DNA from: Marinobacter sp. Arc7-DN-1 | GTDB lineage: Bacteria; Pseudomonadota; Gammaproteobacteria; Pseudomonadales; Oleiphilaceae | NCBI RefSeq assembly: GCF_003441595.1 | Contig: NZ_CP031848.1 | Span: 682,001-746,000 of the forward strand | Direction of reading: 5' to 3' | Length of the DNA: 64,000 nt | Position numbers and translations under genes: made by a program | Notes under the pieces: generated by a model | What the model was told of the DNA's origin: nothing | Database searches by the model: none | What the model saw: only the letters and a program-made list of their open reading frames with translations | Part shown: one piece after another, positions 50,818-60,549 of the stretch | How the letters are laid out: the number at the start of each line of letters is the position of its first letter | Numbering within the stretch: position 1 is the stretch's first letter

Positions 50818-50982
50818 ACAAACGAGGCACCATCACAGTCACTATAAGCGGATTTAACAAGCAGGCATTATGCCGACAGTGATAATGTATTGCATCACAA
50901 TCCTCTTCAAGGAGGGGATCAGAACTTTTTATCGTAACCCGCTGTCAAACCGGCGATTCAGACCAAAGGCAACCGGCACTAC

Positions 50983-52461
50983 ATGATTCTAAACCAATCC
51001 CGCTATCAGGCATTCCTGACGTTCGGAAGCGCCGCGCTGCTTACCCTCACACTGCTGATCATCTCCCGGCCAGTCCACGCCCAGGAAAGCAGACTCCCCA
51101 GTATTGGTGGCAACGGTGGCGGTCTGATCGCGGGCCAGCAGGAATCGGATATCGGCCAGCAGGTGATGATCTCCATTCGTCGCTCGACACCACGCATCGC
51201 GGATCCTCTGGTTTACGACTACCTGGGTGCCATTACATACCGGCTGGTACCTTCCGCCCCGCTTCAGAACCGCGATCTTACGCTGGCGCTGATCGACAGC
51301 CCGGCCATTAATGCCTTTGCCGTGCCAGGCGGTATCGTCGGGGTGAACGGAGGCCTTTTCCTCAACGCCGCAACCGAGCAGCAGTTTGCATCGGTACTGG
51401 CCCATGAACTTGCGCACCTCAGCCAGCGGCATTTCGCCCGCCGCATGCAACAGCAGGAAACCAGTGCGCCCCTGACCATTGCGGGGATGATTGCAGGAAT
51501 CGTACTGTCAGCAGTCACCCAGTCCGATATCGGGATTGCCGCTATTGCCGGAACCCAGGCCCTGGCGGTCCAGAACATGCTTGCCTACAGTCGGGCCAAC
51601 GAGCAGGAAGCGGACCGGGTTGGCCTCGACATCCTGGCCACCGCCGGGATGGATCCTCGCGGCATGCCGGAGATGTTTGAAATCATGATGCGTCAGAACC
51701 GGATGCAGGGAAACCGGCCGCCCGAGTACCTGTCCACGCACCCCCTGACCCAGAGCCGGGTCGCAGACACCCGAAACCGTGCCGAACAGTACCCCGATAA
51801 AGATATCCGGGACGGGCAGGAATACCATCTGATGCGCAGTCGCCTGCAGGTTCGTTACGCCCCCTCTCCGGATGTGGCCGTCGCAACCTTCGAAGCCTAC
51901 CTGAAACGGCCGGATGCGCAGCGAAACGACGCCATCCGGTATGGCCTCGCGGTCGCGTACACGGAAGACAGGCAGTATGAAAAAGCCACTGACATCCTGA
52001 ACGATCTGCTGGCAGGGAATCCCGGGAGGATCACCTTCCAGGTGTCACTGGCGGAAGTGCGGCTTGCCCAGAACCGGCCAGACGACGCCAGGGCGATCCT
52101 CATGGGGGCGTTGGCAAGAAATCCGGGCAACTATCCGATTACCTACACCCTGGCCCAAACGGAAATTGCCGACGGCAATGGCACCGCCGCTGCGGAATAC
52201 CTAAGGCAACTAACCCGCAAGCTGCCGAGCCAGGAGCAGCTCTGGCTGAAGCTCGCCGAGGCCGAGGGTATGGCACGGAACATCGTGGGCGTGCACCGGG
52301 CCCGCGCGGAATACGACGTTCTCATGGGAGATCTGGAAGCCGCACAGCGACAATTGAGGCAGGCACAGGAGAAACTTCCCGCAGGCGCGCCCCAGAGGCA
52401 GGTCGTGACCGAACGGCTGGCAGAAATTACCAGCCACCTGAACGCCCACTTCAACAACTGA
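50983..52461 (+). CDS. Periplasmic M48 metalloprotease with TPR repeats (BepA-like)
   Basis: A 492-residue exported protein. The signal peptide (about 1-33, 'VHAQ') leads into an M48 peptidase domain with 'HELAH' at 141-145 and the third zinc ligand in 'NEQEAD' (206-211). The C-terminal half (about 290-480) is TPR helices. BepA-type proteases assist assembly or degrade stalled outer-membrane proteins such as LptD at the BAM complex, a good functional match to bamC nearby. Its TGA is immediately followed by the stop of the convergent nadA gene, with no spacer. Confidence 0.92.
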   Translation: MILNQSRYQAFLTFGSAALLTLTLLIISRPVHAQESRLPSIGGNGGGLIAGQQESDIGQQVMISIRRSTPRIADPLVYDYLGAITYRLVPSAPLQNRDLTLALIDSPAINAFAVPGGIVGVNGGLFLNAATEQQFASVLAHELAHLSQRHFARRMQQQETSAPLTIAGMIAGIVLSAVTQSDIGIAAIAGTQALAVQNMLAYSRANEQEADRVGLDILATAGMDPRGMPEMFEIMMRQNRMQGNRPPEYLSTHPLTQSRVADTRNRAEQYPDKDIRDGQEYHLMRSRLQVRYAPSPDVAVATFEAYLKRPDAQRNDAIRYGLAVAYTEDRQYEKATDILNDLLAGNPGRITFQVSLAEVRLAQNRPDDARAILMGALARNPGNYPITYTLAQTEIADGNGTAAAEYLRQLTRKLPSQEQLWLKLAEAEGMARNIVGVHRARAEYDVLMGDLEAAQRQLRQAQEKLPAGAPQRQVVTERLAEITSHLNAHFNN

Positions 52462-53544
52462 TCAGGCGTTGCCTGCGGCTTTCAGGTTCGTATTTGCGGT
52501 AAAATCGAGCATACGCTGCAGCGGCCTTAGCGCCCGCTCCCGCAGGGCCGGGTCCACATGAACTTCCTGATCACCCTGCTCCAGTACGTGCAACAGGTTT
52601 TCCAGACCGTTCATCGCCATCCACGGACAATGGGCGCAGCTGCGACAGGTAGCGCCATTACCGGCCGTTGGTGCTTCAATCAGCGTCTTGTTCGGTGCCA
52701 GTTGCTGCATCTTGTAAAAGATGCCATTGTCAGTGGCAACAATGAACTTCTCATTTGGCAGCGTCTGGACCGCATGTATCAACTGGGACGTTGAACCCAC
52801 CACGTCGGCCATTTCCACGACCGCATCCGGAGACTCCGGGTGCACCAGCACGGCGGCATCAGGGTAGAGCGCCTTGAGATCTTCCAGGCCACGGTACTTG
52901 AATTCCTCATGGACAATACAGGAACCATCCCAGAGCAACATGTCGGCACCGGTCGTCTTCTGAACGTAATGTCCCAGGTGTTTGTCCGGCGCCCAGAGAA
53001 TTTTCTCGCCGCGGGCGTCAAGATCTTCGACAATGGCCTGGGCACAGCTTGAGGTAACTACCCAGTCTGCCCTCGCCTTGACTGCAGCAGATGTGTTGGC
53101 ATAAACCACTACGGTACGATCCGGATGCTGGTCACAGAACTCCGAGAACTCGTCTTCCGGACAACCGACGTCCAGGGAGCAGGTCGCCTCAAGCGTAGGC
53201 ATCAGCACCCGCTTCTCCGGATTCAGGATCTTGGCGGTCTCCCCCATGAAGCGAACACCGGCCACCACCACCGTCGACGCCGGATGCTGATTACCAAACC
53301 GGGCCATCTCCAGGGAATCGGCGACACAGCCGCCGGTCTCTTCGGCAAGGCGTTGAATGTCCGGATCCGTGTAGTAATGCGCCACAAGCACCGCATCCTC
53401 AGTTTTCAGGGCGGACTTGATACGGGCTTCCAGGTCAGCCTTTTCGCTGGCGCTGAGCGGCTTCGGCTCGGCGGCATGGGCCAGATGTTCCTGGACAAGG
53501 ATACGGTCTTCAGCGTGTGTCATTACGGCATCTCTGTGTTGCAT
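52462..53544 (-). CDS. nadA: Quinolinate synthase NadA
   Basis: A 360-residue [4Fe-4S] enzyme making quinolinate from iminoaspartate and dihydroxyacetone phosphate for NAD. '[19 protein letters not shown]', '[14 protein letters not shown]' (Cys122 as a cluster ligand), 'VVTSSCAQ' and '[13 protein letters not shown]' near 300 supply ligands and substrate residues. The ATG at 53544 lacks a good ribosome site; an in-frame ATG at 53523 ('MTHAEDR') is an equal candidate. It faces the BepA-like gene stop-to-stop. Confidence 0.95.
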   Translation of the reverse strand: MQHRDAVMTHAEDRILVQEHLAHAAEPKPLSASEKADLEARIKSALKTEDAVLVAHYYTDPDIQRLAEETGGCVADSLEMARFGNQHPASTVVVAGVRFMGETAKILNPEKRVLMPTLEATCSLDVGCPEDEFSEFCDQHPDRTVVVYANTSAAVKARADWVVTSSCAQAIVEDLDARGEKILWAPDKHLGHYVQKTTGADMLLWDGSCIVHEEFKYRGLEDLKALYPDAAVLVHPESPDAVVEMADVVGSTSQLIHAVQTLPNEKFIVATDNGIFYKMQQLAPNKTLIEAPTAGNGATCRSCAHCPWMAMNGLENLLHVLEQGDQEVHVDPALRERALRPLQRMLDFTANTNLKAAGNA

Positions 53545-53583
53545 TTTCAGGGGGGAGTATTACCTAGGTAAGATCGTATACGC

Positions 53584-53613
53584 AAAAAAAAAAGAGCCCT
53601 AAGGCTCTTTTTT
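53584..53613 (-). terminator. Terminator of the tRNA-Lys pair
   Basis: AAAGAGCC-CTAA-GGCTCTTT, extended by A and T runs to an 11-bp stem, ending in six T on either strand. It is placed just downstream (minus strand) of the second tRNA-Lys copy. The mirror T run means it may work in both directions. Confidence 0.9.
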
Positions 53614-53640
53614 CACAAAAACCCGGAGGCTTCTGTTATT

Positions 53641-53716
53641 TGGTGGGTCGTGAAGGATTCGAACCTTCGACCAATTGGTTAAAAGCCAACTGCTCTACCA
53701 ACTGAGCTAACGACCC
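53641..53716 (-). tRNA. tRNA-Lys (anticodon TTT), second copy in the transcript
   Basis: A 76-base cloverleaf: acceptor GGGTCGT/ACGACCC, anticodon loop CTTTTAA with TTT, T loop TTCGAAT, encoded CCA. Identical to the copy at 53786-53861, 69 bases away. Confidence 0.98.
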
Positions 53717-53785
53717 ATGACTGTTGATCAAAGCCTGTGGCCTCAATCCATACCGAACGATTCAGCCCATCCGGTATTTCGTAAT

Positions 53786-53861
53786 TGGTGGGTCGTGAAG
53801 GATTCGAACCTTCGACCAATTGGTTAAAAGCCAACTGCTCTACCAACTGAGCTAACGACCC
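53786..53861 (-). tRNA. tRNA-Lys (anticodon TTT), first copy in the transcript
   Basis: Same 76-base sequence as the neighbouring copy, including the encoded CCA. The two are probably cotranscribed from the promoter at 53875-53902. Confidence 0.98.
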
Positions 53862-53874
53862 AAACGAGGCGCAT

Positions 53875-53902
53875 ATAGTAATGATTTTTGGCCGCTGATC
53901 AA
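53875..53902 (-). promoter_or_regulatory. Promoter of the tRNA-Lys pair
   Basis: On the minus strand TTGATC (53897-53902) and TACTAT (53875-53880) are 16 bases apart, ahead of a GC-rich discriminator and the first tRNA. Confidence 0.6.
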
Positions 53903-53946
53903 CCCCTTTTTTTCAGGTTTCTCAACATTTTTCCCGTACGGAGAGC

Positions 53947-54693
53947 TCAGATGTTTCCTGACGCCAGATACTTCCTTGCCAGGTCTGCAGCACTACTGGC
54001 GGGGTAATCCTCAATCACCATTTTCATACGGCGCTGCGCTTCAGCCTTTTCACCCAGGCGATCATGAGTCACGCCGAGCTTGTAAAGCGCATCCGGCGCT
54101 TTCCGGTGATCGGCAAAACGGGTGGCAACAATGGTGAATGCCTGCTTCGCCTGTTCCAGCTGCGGCTTGACCAGATAAACCTCACCCAGCCAGTAATAGG
54201 CGTTTACGGTAAGGTCGCCTTCCGGATACTTATCGATAAACTCGTAAATCCGGCTGATGGCCTCATCATATTTCTTCTGGTTGCGGATAAGATCCTGAAT
54301 CTGTTCGTAGGCCTTGCGCTCTTCGGCACCGGGCTGGCGATACTCCCTGACTGCCGGGGCCGAACCGGAAGTGGCCGGATTCGGGCCTGCTGAGGGCTCA
54401 GGAGCCGGTTGCGAAGCCAACTTCTCAGACAGGTCCAGGATACGCTGATCCAGGTCAATATACCGGTCGCGCCCCTGTTCCTGCAGGCGGTTAATCAGAT
54501 GCCTTTGCTCCTCCACTTCACCCTGGAGGCGCCTGACTTCGCCCTGAAGCTGCTGGATCATGTAGAACAGCTCAGCCGTGGCCTGGCTGTTGTTGGCGCT
54601 ACGCTGAGCGTTCTGAGCTGATTGCGCCAGGGCTGCCCCCGCCTGCCCGAAGGCAAGCGGGAGCAACACTGTCGCCATGAGTGTTTGTCTCAT
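53947..54693 (-). CDS. cpoB: Tol-Pal system coordinator CpoB (YbgF)
   Basis: A 248-residue periplasmic protein. Signal peptide (about 1-24), an N-terminal trimerising coiled coil ('LFYMIQQLQGEVRRLQGEVE', about 38-90), a Pro-rich linker, and C-terminal TPR repeats ('AYYWLGEVYLVKPQLEQAKQ', 'PDALYKLGVTHDRLGEKAEA'). CpoB links Tol-Pal energy to peptidoglycan synthesis (PBP1B) during division. The start at 54693 is supported by AGGAAGGA; a longer frame would overlap pal. It is the last gene of the tol operon. Confidence 0.95.
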   Translation of the reverse strand: MRQTLMATVLLPLAFGQAGAALAQSAQNAQRSANNSQATAELFYMIQQLQGEVRRLQGEVEEQRHLINRLQEQGRDRYIDLDQRILDLSEKLASQPAPEPSAGPNPATSGSAPAVREYRQPGAEERKAYEQIQDLIRNQKKYDEAISRIYEFIDKYPEGDLTVNAYYWLGEVYLVKPQLEQAKQAFTIVATRFADHRKAPDALYKLGVTHDRLGEKAEAQRRMKMVIEDYPASSAADLARKYLASGNI

Positions 54694-54709
54694 GGTCCTT
54701 CCTGTGTGA

Positions 54710-55279
54710 TTACTCAAATACGAGTTCCACACGACGGTTCTGGGCCCACGCACTTTCACTGGAACCCATCACTGCCGGCTTCTCTTCGCCATAGCTTACG
54801 GTTTCAATCTGTCCCCGTGAAGCACCATTCACAATCAGGAAGCGCTGAACTGCGTTGGCACGGCGCTCACCGAGGGCCAGGTTGTACTCCTTGGTGCCGC
54901 GCTCGTCAGCGTGGCCTTCCAGACGAACATTCCGGCCCGGATTGTTGGCCAGGTAGCGGGCATGGGCCACCAGGACGTCACGGGCTTCGGGCTTGATTTC
55001 CGCAGTATCGAAATCAAAATAAAACACGGTAATATCACGCAGCGCTGCCTGCTCGGCCTGCTCACGGGCGGCCATACGCTCTTTTTCTGTCATTGCAGAG
55101 GAGGAAACGCCACGCTGATCATCACCGCCGTACACGGTAGAACCGCCTTCCTGATCCACAGCCCCGACGTCTGAGCCGTACTCGCCGTCTTCCGCGGTTC
55201 CGCCGGTCGAACTACAGCCTGCAACCAGGCCTACGGAGAGTAAAAGTGCAAATGCCTTGGATTGAGCTGAAAACTTCAT
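54710..55279 (-). CDS. pal: Peptidoglycan-associated lipoprotein Pal
   Basis: A 189-residue outer-membrane lipoprotein. Lipobox 'LVAGCSS' is followed by a flexible acidic linker and an OmpA-like peptidoglycan-binding domain: 'TVFYFDFDTAEIKPEA', 'VRLEGHADERGTKEYNLALG' and 'RRANAVQRFL'. It anchors the outer membrane to peptidoglycan and is recruited to the division site by TolQRAB. AAAGGA precedes the ATG at 55279. Confidence 0.97.
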   Translation of the reverse strand: MKFSAQSKAFALLLSVGLVAGCSSTGGTAEDGEYGSDVGAVDQEGGSTVYGGDDQRGVSSSAMTEKERMAAREQAEQAALRDITVFYFDFDTAEIKPEARDVLVAHARYLANNPGRNVRLEGHADERGTKEYNLALGERRANAVQRFLIVNGASRGQIETVSYGEEKPAVMGSSESAWAQNRRVELVFE

Positions 55280-55347
55280 AATCTTTTCCTTTCAGTTGAT
55301 TGACGTTATTTCTTGAACAATTACCGAAGCCGGTCGGGCTATGGCAA

Positions 55348-56661
55348 TCAGCGAACCAGAGGCCCCCAGGCCGGGTCCCGAACCTCCCCCTCAGAGCCCG
55401 GAAGACTGTATGCAGCCCCGCCATCCGACGATATGACGGTAAGCACGCTGGTGCCATTCTGGTCGGTTGCATAGATCAGCATCCTGCCATTAGGGGCAAC
55501 ACTTGGAGATTCGTCAGACTCTGTCCGGGTGAGGATGGTTTCCTCCCCGGTCTCAAGGTCTGTACGGGCAATGTGAAACGCGCTGTCACGCTGATGTACG
55601 TAATAGACAAATTCTCCGTTGCTATCGGCCCGCGGGCGGGCGTTGTAACGGCTACCAAAGGTAATGCGCCGGGGTTCGGCACCGGGTGTTTCCATATGAT
55701 AGATCTGGGGGCCCCCCGAACGGTCGGAGGTAAAGAAAATTCCTTTGCCACTGGCGTCCCAGTTCGCTTCGGTATCGATCGCCCAATGGTTGGTCAGCTT
55801 GGTCAGCTGACGGGTCTCCAGATTCATGCGGTAAATCTCCGCATTACCGTCCCTGGAAAGCGTCATCAGCAGCGACCTGCCATCATCAGACCAGGCGGGC
55901 GCCGAGTTAAGGCCCGGAAAATCCGCAACCTTGGTACGCTTGCCAGAGGCAAGTTCATGCACGAATATCACCGGCTTTCCGGTTTCAAAGGAGACATAAG
56001 CCAGCTTTTTACCATCCGGCGACCAGGCCGGCGAGAGGATTGGCTCCTGACTTTCCAGCCGGATGCGGGCCCGCTTGCCATCCACATCGCTTACCTGCAA
56101 ACGGTAGCGCGGCTTGCCACCGGCGGCATCCAGAGTCACAAAGGCAAGCTGGGTCGAGAATACCCCGGGCACGCCGGTAATCGCTTCGTAGACCTTGTCG
56201 CTGATGTGGTGGGCCAGGGAGCGCATGTTGGAGGCGGGCGCCGCCGCCGTTTCTCCGAGAATCCGCTCCTCGCGGTTTACGTCGAAGAGCTCGTAGCGGG
56301 CCTGAACCCGGTCGCCACTGCGGCTGAGCCCGCCAACAAGCACGTAACGCTGGCCTAGCAAACGCCAGTCCCGGAAATACACTTCTTCCCGCCTGGATGG
56401 CAGACTCAGCATCTTTTCCGGTGACAGGGCGCGAAATTCGCCTGTCATGGTGAGGTCCGCCTGAACAATACTGCTGACCTTGTCTCCGGCGGGCATCTGA
56501 CCGGACTCGGCGAATGGAACCACAGCGACAGGTATGGCGGAATCTGCACCCTCGGTTATCCGGATTAGCAGTTCTGCCCGCACGCCTGAAACAGCTACGA
56601 ATACCAGAGCGATTGCTGCCAGAATTGTCTTTGACGGGTTGTACCAAATCCCCTGTGTCAT
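55348..56661 (-). CDS. tolB: Tol-Pal translocation protein TolB
   Basis: A 437-residue periplasmic protein with signal peptide (about 1-29) and a TolB_N domain followed by a six-bladed propeller with repeated 'SPAWSPDGKKLAYVSFETGK', 'APAWSDDGRSLLMTLSRDGN' and 'EANWDASGKGIFFTSDRSGG' blades. It carries the TolA-dependent signal to Pal at the outer membrane. It lies 16 bases after tolA. Confidence 0.97.
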   Translation of the reverse strand: MTQGIWYNPSKTILAAIALVFVAVSGVRAELLIRITEGADSAIPVAVVPFAESGQMPAGDKVSSIVQADLTMTGEFRALSPEKMLSLPSRREEVYFRDWRLLGQRYVLVGGLSRSGDRVQARYELFDVNREERILGETAAAPASNMRSLAHHISDKVYEAITGVPGVFSTQLAFVTLDAAGGKPRYRLQVSDVDGKRARIRLESQEPILSPAWSPDGKKLAYVSFETGKPVIFVHELASGKRTKVADFPGLNSAPAWSDDGRSLLMTLSRDGNAEIYRMNLETRQLTKLTNHWAIDTEANWDASGKGIFFTSDRSGGPQIYHMETPGAEPRRITFGSRYNARPRADSNGEFVYYVHQRDSAFHIARTDLETGEETILTRTESDESPSVAPNGRMLIYATDQNGTSVLTVISSDGGAAYSLPGSEGEVRDPAWGPLVR

Positions 56662-56677
56662 GGTGTTATCCGTATCC

Positions 56678-57724
56678 TTATCTCAACCTGCGTGGGTTGA
56701 ACTCAATCGTAAACTGCCGGAAATACCGTTCAAACGTATCACGCTCGTTGGGTATTGGGTAACGACTCAGGGAGCGTACAGCGCCCAGAGCTGAATTGTC
56801 GAAAGCGGTATTGCCACTGCTGCTGACCAGTTTCACACTGGCAAGTTCACCCGTGGGCAGCAGCGTGATCTGCAACCGCGCTGTCATCTCCTCCGTGGCC
56901 GACGACGGCGGATACCAGGCCTGACTGAGCCTTTCCCGTATCAGAGCCTGATACTTTTCACTCTCGGACAGCATTTGCGCTTCTCTGGCCTTTGCTGCTG
57001 CCGCCTCTTGCTGGCGGCGAGCCTCCGCCTCGCGAGCTCGCCGGGCTTCATCTGCCTGAGCTTCCAACTGCTGCTCCCGGAGCTTCCGTTCCGCCTCAAG
57101 GCGCTTACGTTCAGCCTCCTGGCGCGCCAACTCTTCCTGGCGCTTGCGCTCCGCGTCTTCACGCTTGCGCTGTTCTTCCTGCCGGCGCTTCTGTTCCTCA
57201 GCCTTCTTTCTGGCCTCTTCCTGCCGCCGCTTTTCTTCCTCAGCTTTCTGGCGTTCGCGCTCTTTCGCCTCAGCCTCGGCTTTTTGACGGGCGGCTTCCT
57301 CTTCACGGGCTTTCCGGGCCTCCCGTTCCCTCGCCTCGGCTTCCTGTTGCTCACGCTCCTTCTGTTGCTGGTGTTGCTGGAGCCGCTTCTCCTCTTCGCG
57401 CTGCTTCTGCTCGGCAACCCGCCGTGCCTCTTCTTCCTGGCGTCGCTTCTCGGCCTCGGCCTGCTTGCGCTGCTCCTCGGCCCTGCGTTCCTCGTCACGT
57501 TTTTGCTGATCTGCCAGATCCACGACCGGGCTTGGCTCTGGTTCCTGCTGCGTGATCAGGCGTGCCGAGATGCTTCTGGGCGGTGGTTCGTGTTCCGGCG
57601 AGCTCCAGGACCAGCCTGTCAGTGCAATACCGACGATCAGCACATGAAGCGTTACCGAAAGCACCACTGGCGACTTCCAGGGCGGCACTCCGGTTGTGGT
57701 TACTTCGCGCTGGTTATCTCTCAC
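56678..57724 (-). CDS. tolA: Tol-Pal energy-transducing protein TolA
   Basis: A 348-residue inner-membrane protein. One N-terminal helix ('VVLSVTLHVLIVGIALTGW', about 20-40), a long charged helical domain rich in Glu, Arg, Lys, Gln and Ala (about 65-245), and a C-terminal TonB-like domain ('ALIRERLSQAWYPPS' to the end) that binds TolB and Pal. The start is GTG at 57724 with AGGAG five bases upstream. The compositional bias of the helical domain creates long false frames on the opposite strand. Confidence 0.95.
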   Translation of the reverse strand: MRDNQREVTTTGVPPWKSPVVLSVTLHVLIVGIALTGWSWSSPEHEPPPRSISARLITQQEPEPSPVVDLADQQKRDEERRAEEQRKQAEAEKRRQEEEARRVAEQKQREEEKRLQQHQQQKEREQQEAEAREREARKAREEEAARQKAEAEAKERERQKAEEEKRRQEEARKKAEEQKRRQEEQRKREDAERKRQEELARQEAERKRLEAERKLREQQLEAQADEARRAREAEARRQQEAAAAKAREAQMLSESEKYQALIRERLSQAWYPPSSATEEMTARLQITLLPTGELASVKLVSSSGNTAFDNSALGAVRSLSRYPIPNERDTFERYFRQFTIEFNPRRLR

Positions 57725-57746
57725 AACACTCCTGCCCGCACCGGTG

Positions 57747-58193
57747 TCACTTGTCGTCCCGGGGTGATTCAGTGATCAGGCCAATACTGCTGGCACCGGC
57801 ACCCTGCAATTCCGCCATCAGACGGACAACCGTGCCATATTCAACGTATTCATCGCCACGGACCAGAATTTCACTGGAGGAGCGCTGAGACAGAATTTTG
57901 GCGATCTGCTCCCGGACTTCGGCCAGCGACATCGGATCGCTGCCCTTATCGCCCACTTCCACGTAGTAGGCACCGTTAGCGTCCACTGAAACGATTACCG
58001 ACTCGACGTCTTTATCCGCCTGAATCGGATCAGCGGTGGTCTGTGGCAGGTCCACCTTGACGCCCTGAGTCAGCATCGGCGCGGTAACCATAAAAATAAT
58101 CAGCAGCACCAGCATCACGTCAATGTACGGAACCACATTGATTTCCGACATTGGCTTTCGCCGTTGTTCCGGCATCATTCCCATGCCTTTCAT
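57747..58193 (-). CDS. tolR: Tol-Pal proton-channel subunit TolR
   Basis: A 148-residue ExbD/TolR protein. The single helix 'EINVVPYIDVMLVLLIIFMV' contains the conserved Asp that carries protons; a periplasmic domain follows with 'VKVDLPQTTADPI'. It works with TolQ to energise TolA. AGGAG lies nine bases before the ATG at 58193. Confidence 0.97.
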   Translation of the reverse strand: MKGMGMMPEQRRKPMSEINVVPYIDVMLVLLIIFMVTAPMLTQGVKVDLPQTTADPIQADKDVESVIVSVDANGAYYVEVGDKGSDPMSLAEVREQIAKILSQRSSSEILVRGDEYVEYGTVVRLMAELQGAGASSIGLITESPRDDK

Positions 58194-58239
58194 AAACTTT
58201 CGCTCCTGCCCCGACTCCTACCCTCAAAAGGTGTAGCCA

Positions 58240-58929
58240 TCACGCGGCGCTCTTTTCAGTCTGGTGAACGCGGCGATGAAGAATACTGGAGAACTCATCA
58301 GCAAAGGTTTCATAATTCTTCAGCAACGCATCGGACATGGCGGAGAAGCGGTTGTAGGCGATAACCGCCGGAATTGCCGCAAACAGACCCATAGCGGTTG
58401 CAATCAGGGCTTCGGAAATACCCGGGGCAACGGTTGCCAGAGTCGCCTGCTGCACCTGGGCCAGGCCGCGAAATGAATTCATGATGCCCCACACGGTCCC
58501 GAACAGACCCACATAGGGGCTTGTCGAGCCGACCGTTGCCAGAAACGGAAGATGGGCCTCCAGGCGCTCCTGCTCGCGGGAGAAGGCAACACGCATTGCC
58601 CGCTGAGTGCCTTCCATCACGGCATCGGCATCGCGGCTTTGCTGGCGCAGCCGGGAAAATTCCTTGAAGCCGGCTCGAAACAGCGATTCCATACCGGAAA
58701 ACGGTGTCGGTTCAGCATTCACTTCCCGGTACAACTGGCCGAGATCCATACCAGACCAGAAACGCTCCTCAAATGCCAGCTGCGCCCGCTTGGCTTGTCG
58801 GAACACCTGAAGGCGCTGAAAAATAAGCGCCCAGGACATAATTGATGCCAGGGCCAGCAAAAGCATGACCAACTGCACCAATACACCTGCGTTTGCAATC
58901 AGGTACCAGACTGAAAGTTCTGAATCCAC
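58240..58929 (-). CDS. tolQ: Tol-Pal proton-channel subunit TolQ
   Basis: A 229-residue MotA/TolQ/ExbB protein with three helices: about 15-37, then 'LPFLATVGSTSPYVGLFGTV' and 'ALIATAMGLFAAIPAVIAYN'. The Thr-rich faces line the channel with TolR. The start is GTG at 58929, with AGGAG six bases upstream that overlaps the end of ybgC (3-base gap). Confidence 0.97.
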   Translation of the reverse strand: MDSELSVWYLIANAGVLVQLVMLLLALASIMSWALIFQRLQVFRQAKRAQLAFEERFWSGMDLGQLYREVNAEPTPFSGMESLFRAGFKEFSRLRQQSRDADAVMEGTQRAMRVAFSREQERLEAHLPFLATVGSTSPYVGLFGTVWGIMNSFRGLAQVQQATLATVAPGISEALIATAMGLFAAIPAVIAYNRFSAMSDALLKNYETFADEFSSILHRRVHQTEKSAA

Positions 58930-58932
58930 CTC

Positions 58933-59394
58933 TTACTCCTGACTCATTCTGTTAGTTGTTTCAGGAGGCTGGACATTTCTGGCCAGCAGTTCCTGCATAT
59001 TGTCCGGCAGGCGACGGGGCCGGCCGGTGTCCAGAGAGACACAGGCAACCCGCACTTCACCGTCACAGAGCAGTTTCCTGTCTGCCGCGCGACTGACTCT
59101 CTGCCTGAAGTCCATCCACACCCGGCCGAAAGCCACTGGCTCAGCAGTTACCAGCAGTTCGTCGTCGAGCTTCGCCGCTACAGAGTAGTGGATGGACAGC
59201 CTCTGCACGACATAGCTGATGTTTTCGGCAAGACCCGCTCTCAAACCGACGCCACAACTGCGCACCCACTCGGTCCGGGCCCGCTCCATGTAATGAAGAT
59301 ATTTGGCATGGAATACGATGCCTCCCGCGTCCGTGTCTTCGATATAGACCCGGACCGGCAATTCAAAACTCGCTTCTACCGACTGTTCAACCAA
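58933..59394 (-). CDS. ybgC: Tol-Pal-associated acyl-CoA thioesterase YbgC
   Basis: A 153-residue hot-dog thioesterase. The signature '[20 protein letters not shown]' includes the catalytic Asp and the following His-Tyr. It hydrolyses short-chain acyl-CoA and is linked to phospholipid metabolism near Tol-Pal. The start TTG at 59394 is preferred, because GGAGG lies about nine bases upstream and it overlaps the ruvB stop by 8 bases; a farther ATG would overlap ruvB by 44. Confidence 0.92.
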   Translation of the reverse strand: MVEQSVEASFELPVRVYIEDTDAGGIVFHAKYLHYMERARTEWVRSCGVGLRAGLAENISYVVQRLSIHYSVAAKLDDELLVTAEPVAFGRVWMDFRQRVSRAADRKLLCDGEVRVACVSLDTGRPRRLPDNMQELLARNVQPPETTNRMSQE

Positions 59395-60418
59395 AAAGAT
59401 CGCCCTCCCTGCCCGATTTCGGAGGGACAACCCCGAAATGCTGGTAGGCGTTGGAGGTGACCATGCGGCCCCTCGGCGTACGCAGCATGTAGCCCTGCTG
59501 GATCAGGAAGGGTTCGAGCACATCCTCGATTGTGCCCCGCTCCTCACTGATGGCGGCGGCAAGGCTCTCCACGCCCACAGGGCCACCATCAAACTTTTCA
59601 ATCATCGCCAGCAACAGCCGGCGGTCCATATGGTCGAAGCCCTGACTGTCCACTTTCAGCATGTTCAGGGCCTGATCGGCGATGTCAGAGGTGATACGAC
59701 CATCGAAGCGGACTTCGGCAAAATCACGGACCCGGCGCAACAGACGGTTGGCGATCCGCGGGGTGCCCCGTGACCGGCGTGCAATCTCGAACGCACCGGC
59801 TTCATCGATAGAAACAGAAGACAGGCGGGCGGATCGGATAATAATACTGGTGAGATCTTCAGTGTTGTAGAACTCCAGGCGCTGAACAATGCCGAAGCGG
59901 TCCCGCAATGGCGATGTCAGCAAACCGGCACGGGTGGTGGCCCCTACCAGGGTAAACGGCGGCAGATCCAGCTTGATTGAACGGGCGGCCGGGCCTTCAC
60001 CGATCATGATGTCCAACTGATAATCTTCCATGGCCGGATACAGCACTTCTTCCACAGCAGCGCTGAGGCGGTGGATCTCGTCAATAAAGAGAACGTCGCC
60101 TTCTTCAAGGTTGGTCAGCATCGCCGCCAGATCCCCGGCCTTCTCCAGAACCGGGCCCGAGGTTGTCTTGATGGACACACCCATCTCGTTGGCAATGATA
60201 TTGGCGAGGGTGGTTTTACCAAGACCGGGTGGGCCGAAGATCAGCACATGGTCCAGAGCTTCCTGGCGCCCACGGGCAGCTGAAATAAAAATATCCATCT
60301 GCTCACGGACCGTCGGCTGGCCAACGTATTCGGCCAGTAAGGCCGGGCGAATCGCCCTGTCATGCACTTCTTCGTATTCACCGGCCCGGGCCGAAATCAA
60401 CCGGTCGGATTCGATCAT
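59387..60418 (-). CDS. ruvB: Holliday-junction helicase motor RuvB
   Basis: A 343-residue AAA+ ATPase driving branch migration. Walker A '[19 protein letters not shown]', Walker B '[11 protein letters not shown]', sensor '[12 protein letters not shown]' and C-terminal DNA-binding wing '[13 protein letters not shown]'. The start at 60418 ('[10 protein letters not shown]') fits the family; ATG 60430 and an upstream frame to 60493 are less likely. It lies in the usual ruvC-ruvA-ruvB order, with a 131-base gap after ruvA. Confidence 0.97.
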   Translation of the reverse strand: MIESDRLISARAGEYEEVHDRAIRPALLAEYVGQPTVREQMDIFISAARGRQEALDHVLIFGPPGLGKTTLANIIANEMGVSIKTTSGPVLEKAGDLAAMLTNLEEGDVLFIDEIHRLSAAVEEVLYPAMEDYQLDIMIGEGPAARSIKLDLPPFTLVGATTRAGLLTSPLRDRFGIVQRLEFYNTEDLTSIIIRSARLSSVSIDEAGAFEIARRSRGTPRIANRLLRRVRDFAEVRFDGRITSDIADQALNMLKVDSQGFDHMDRRLLLAMIEKFDGGPVGVESLAAAISEERGTIEDVLEPFLIQQGYMLRTPRGRMVTSNAYQHFGVVPPKSGREGDLFG

Positions 60419-60549
60419 GGCATCACCCATAGTGTGGGAATCAACATCGTGCCTCACCTTCGCCCGCGGTTCCAGGCTGCCCCAATTGTACAAAGGGCTT
60501 TGAGGGTGTCACGTTACGCTCTCTACAGGTTCGCGACAGGTGTCGGTGA

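Noticed and set aside
56975..57775. Long plus-strand frames (266 and 187 codons) antisense to tolA
   Set aside because: They arise from the Glu/Lys/Arg/Gln-rich repeat composition of the TolA helical domain; the products are Leu/Pro-rich nonsense and tolA itself is unmistakable.
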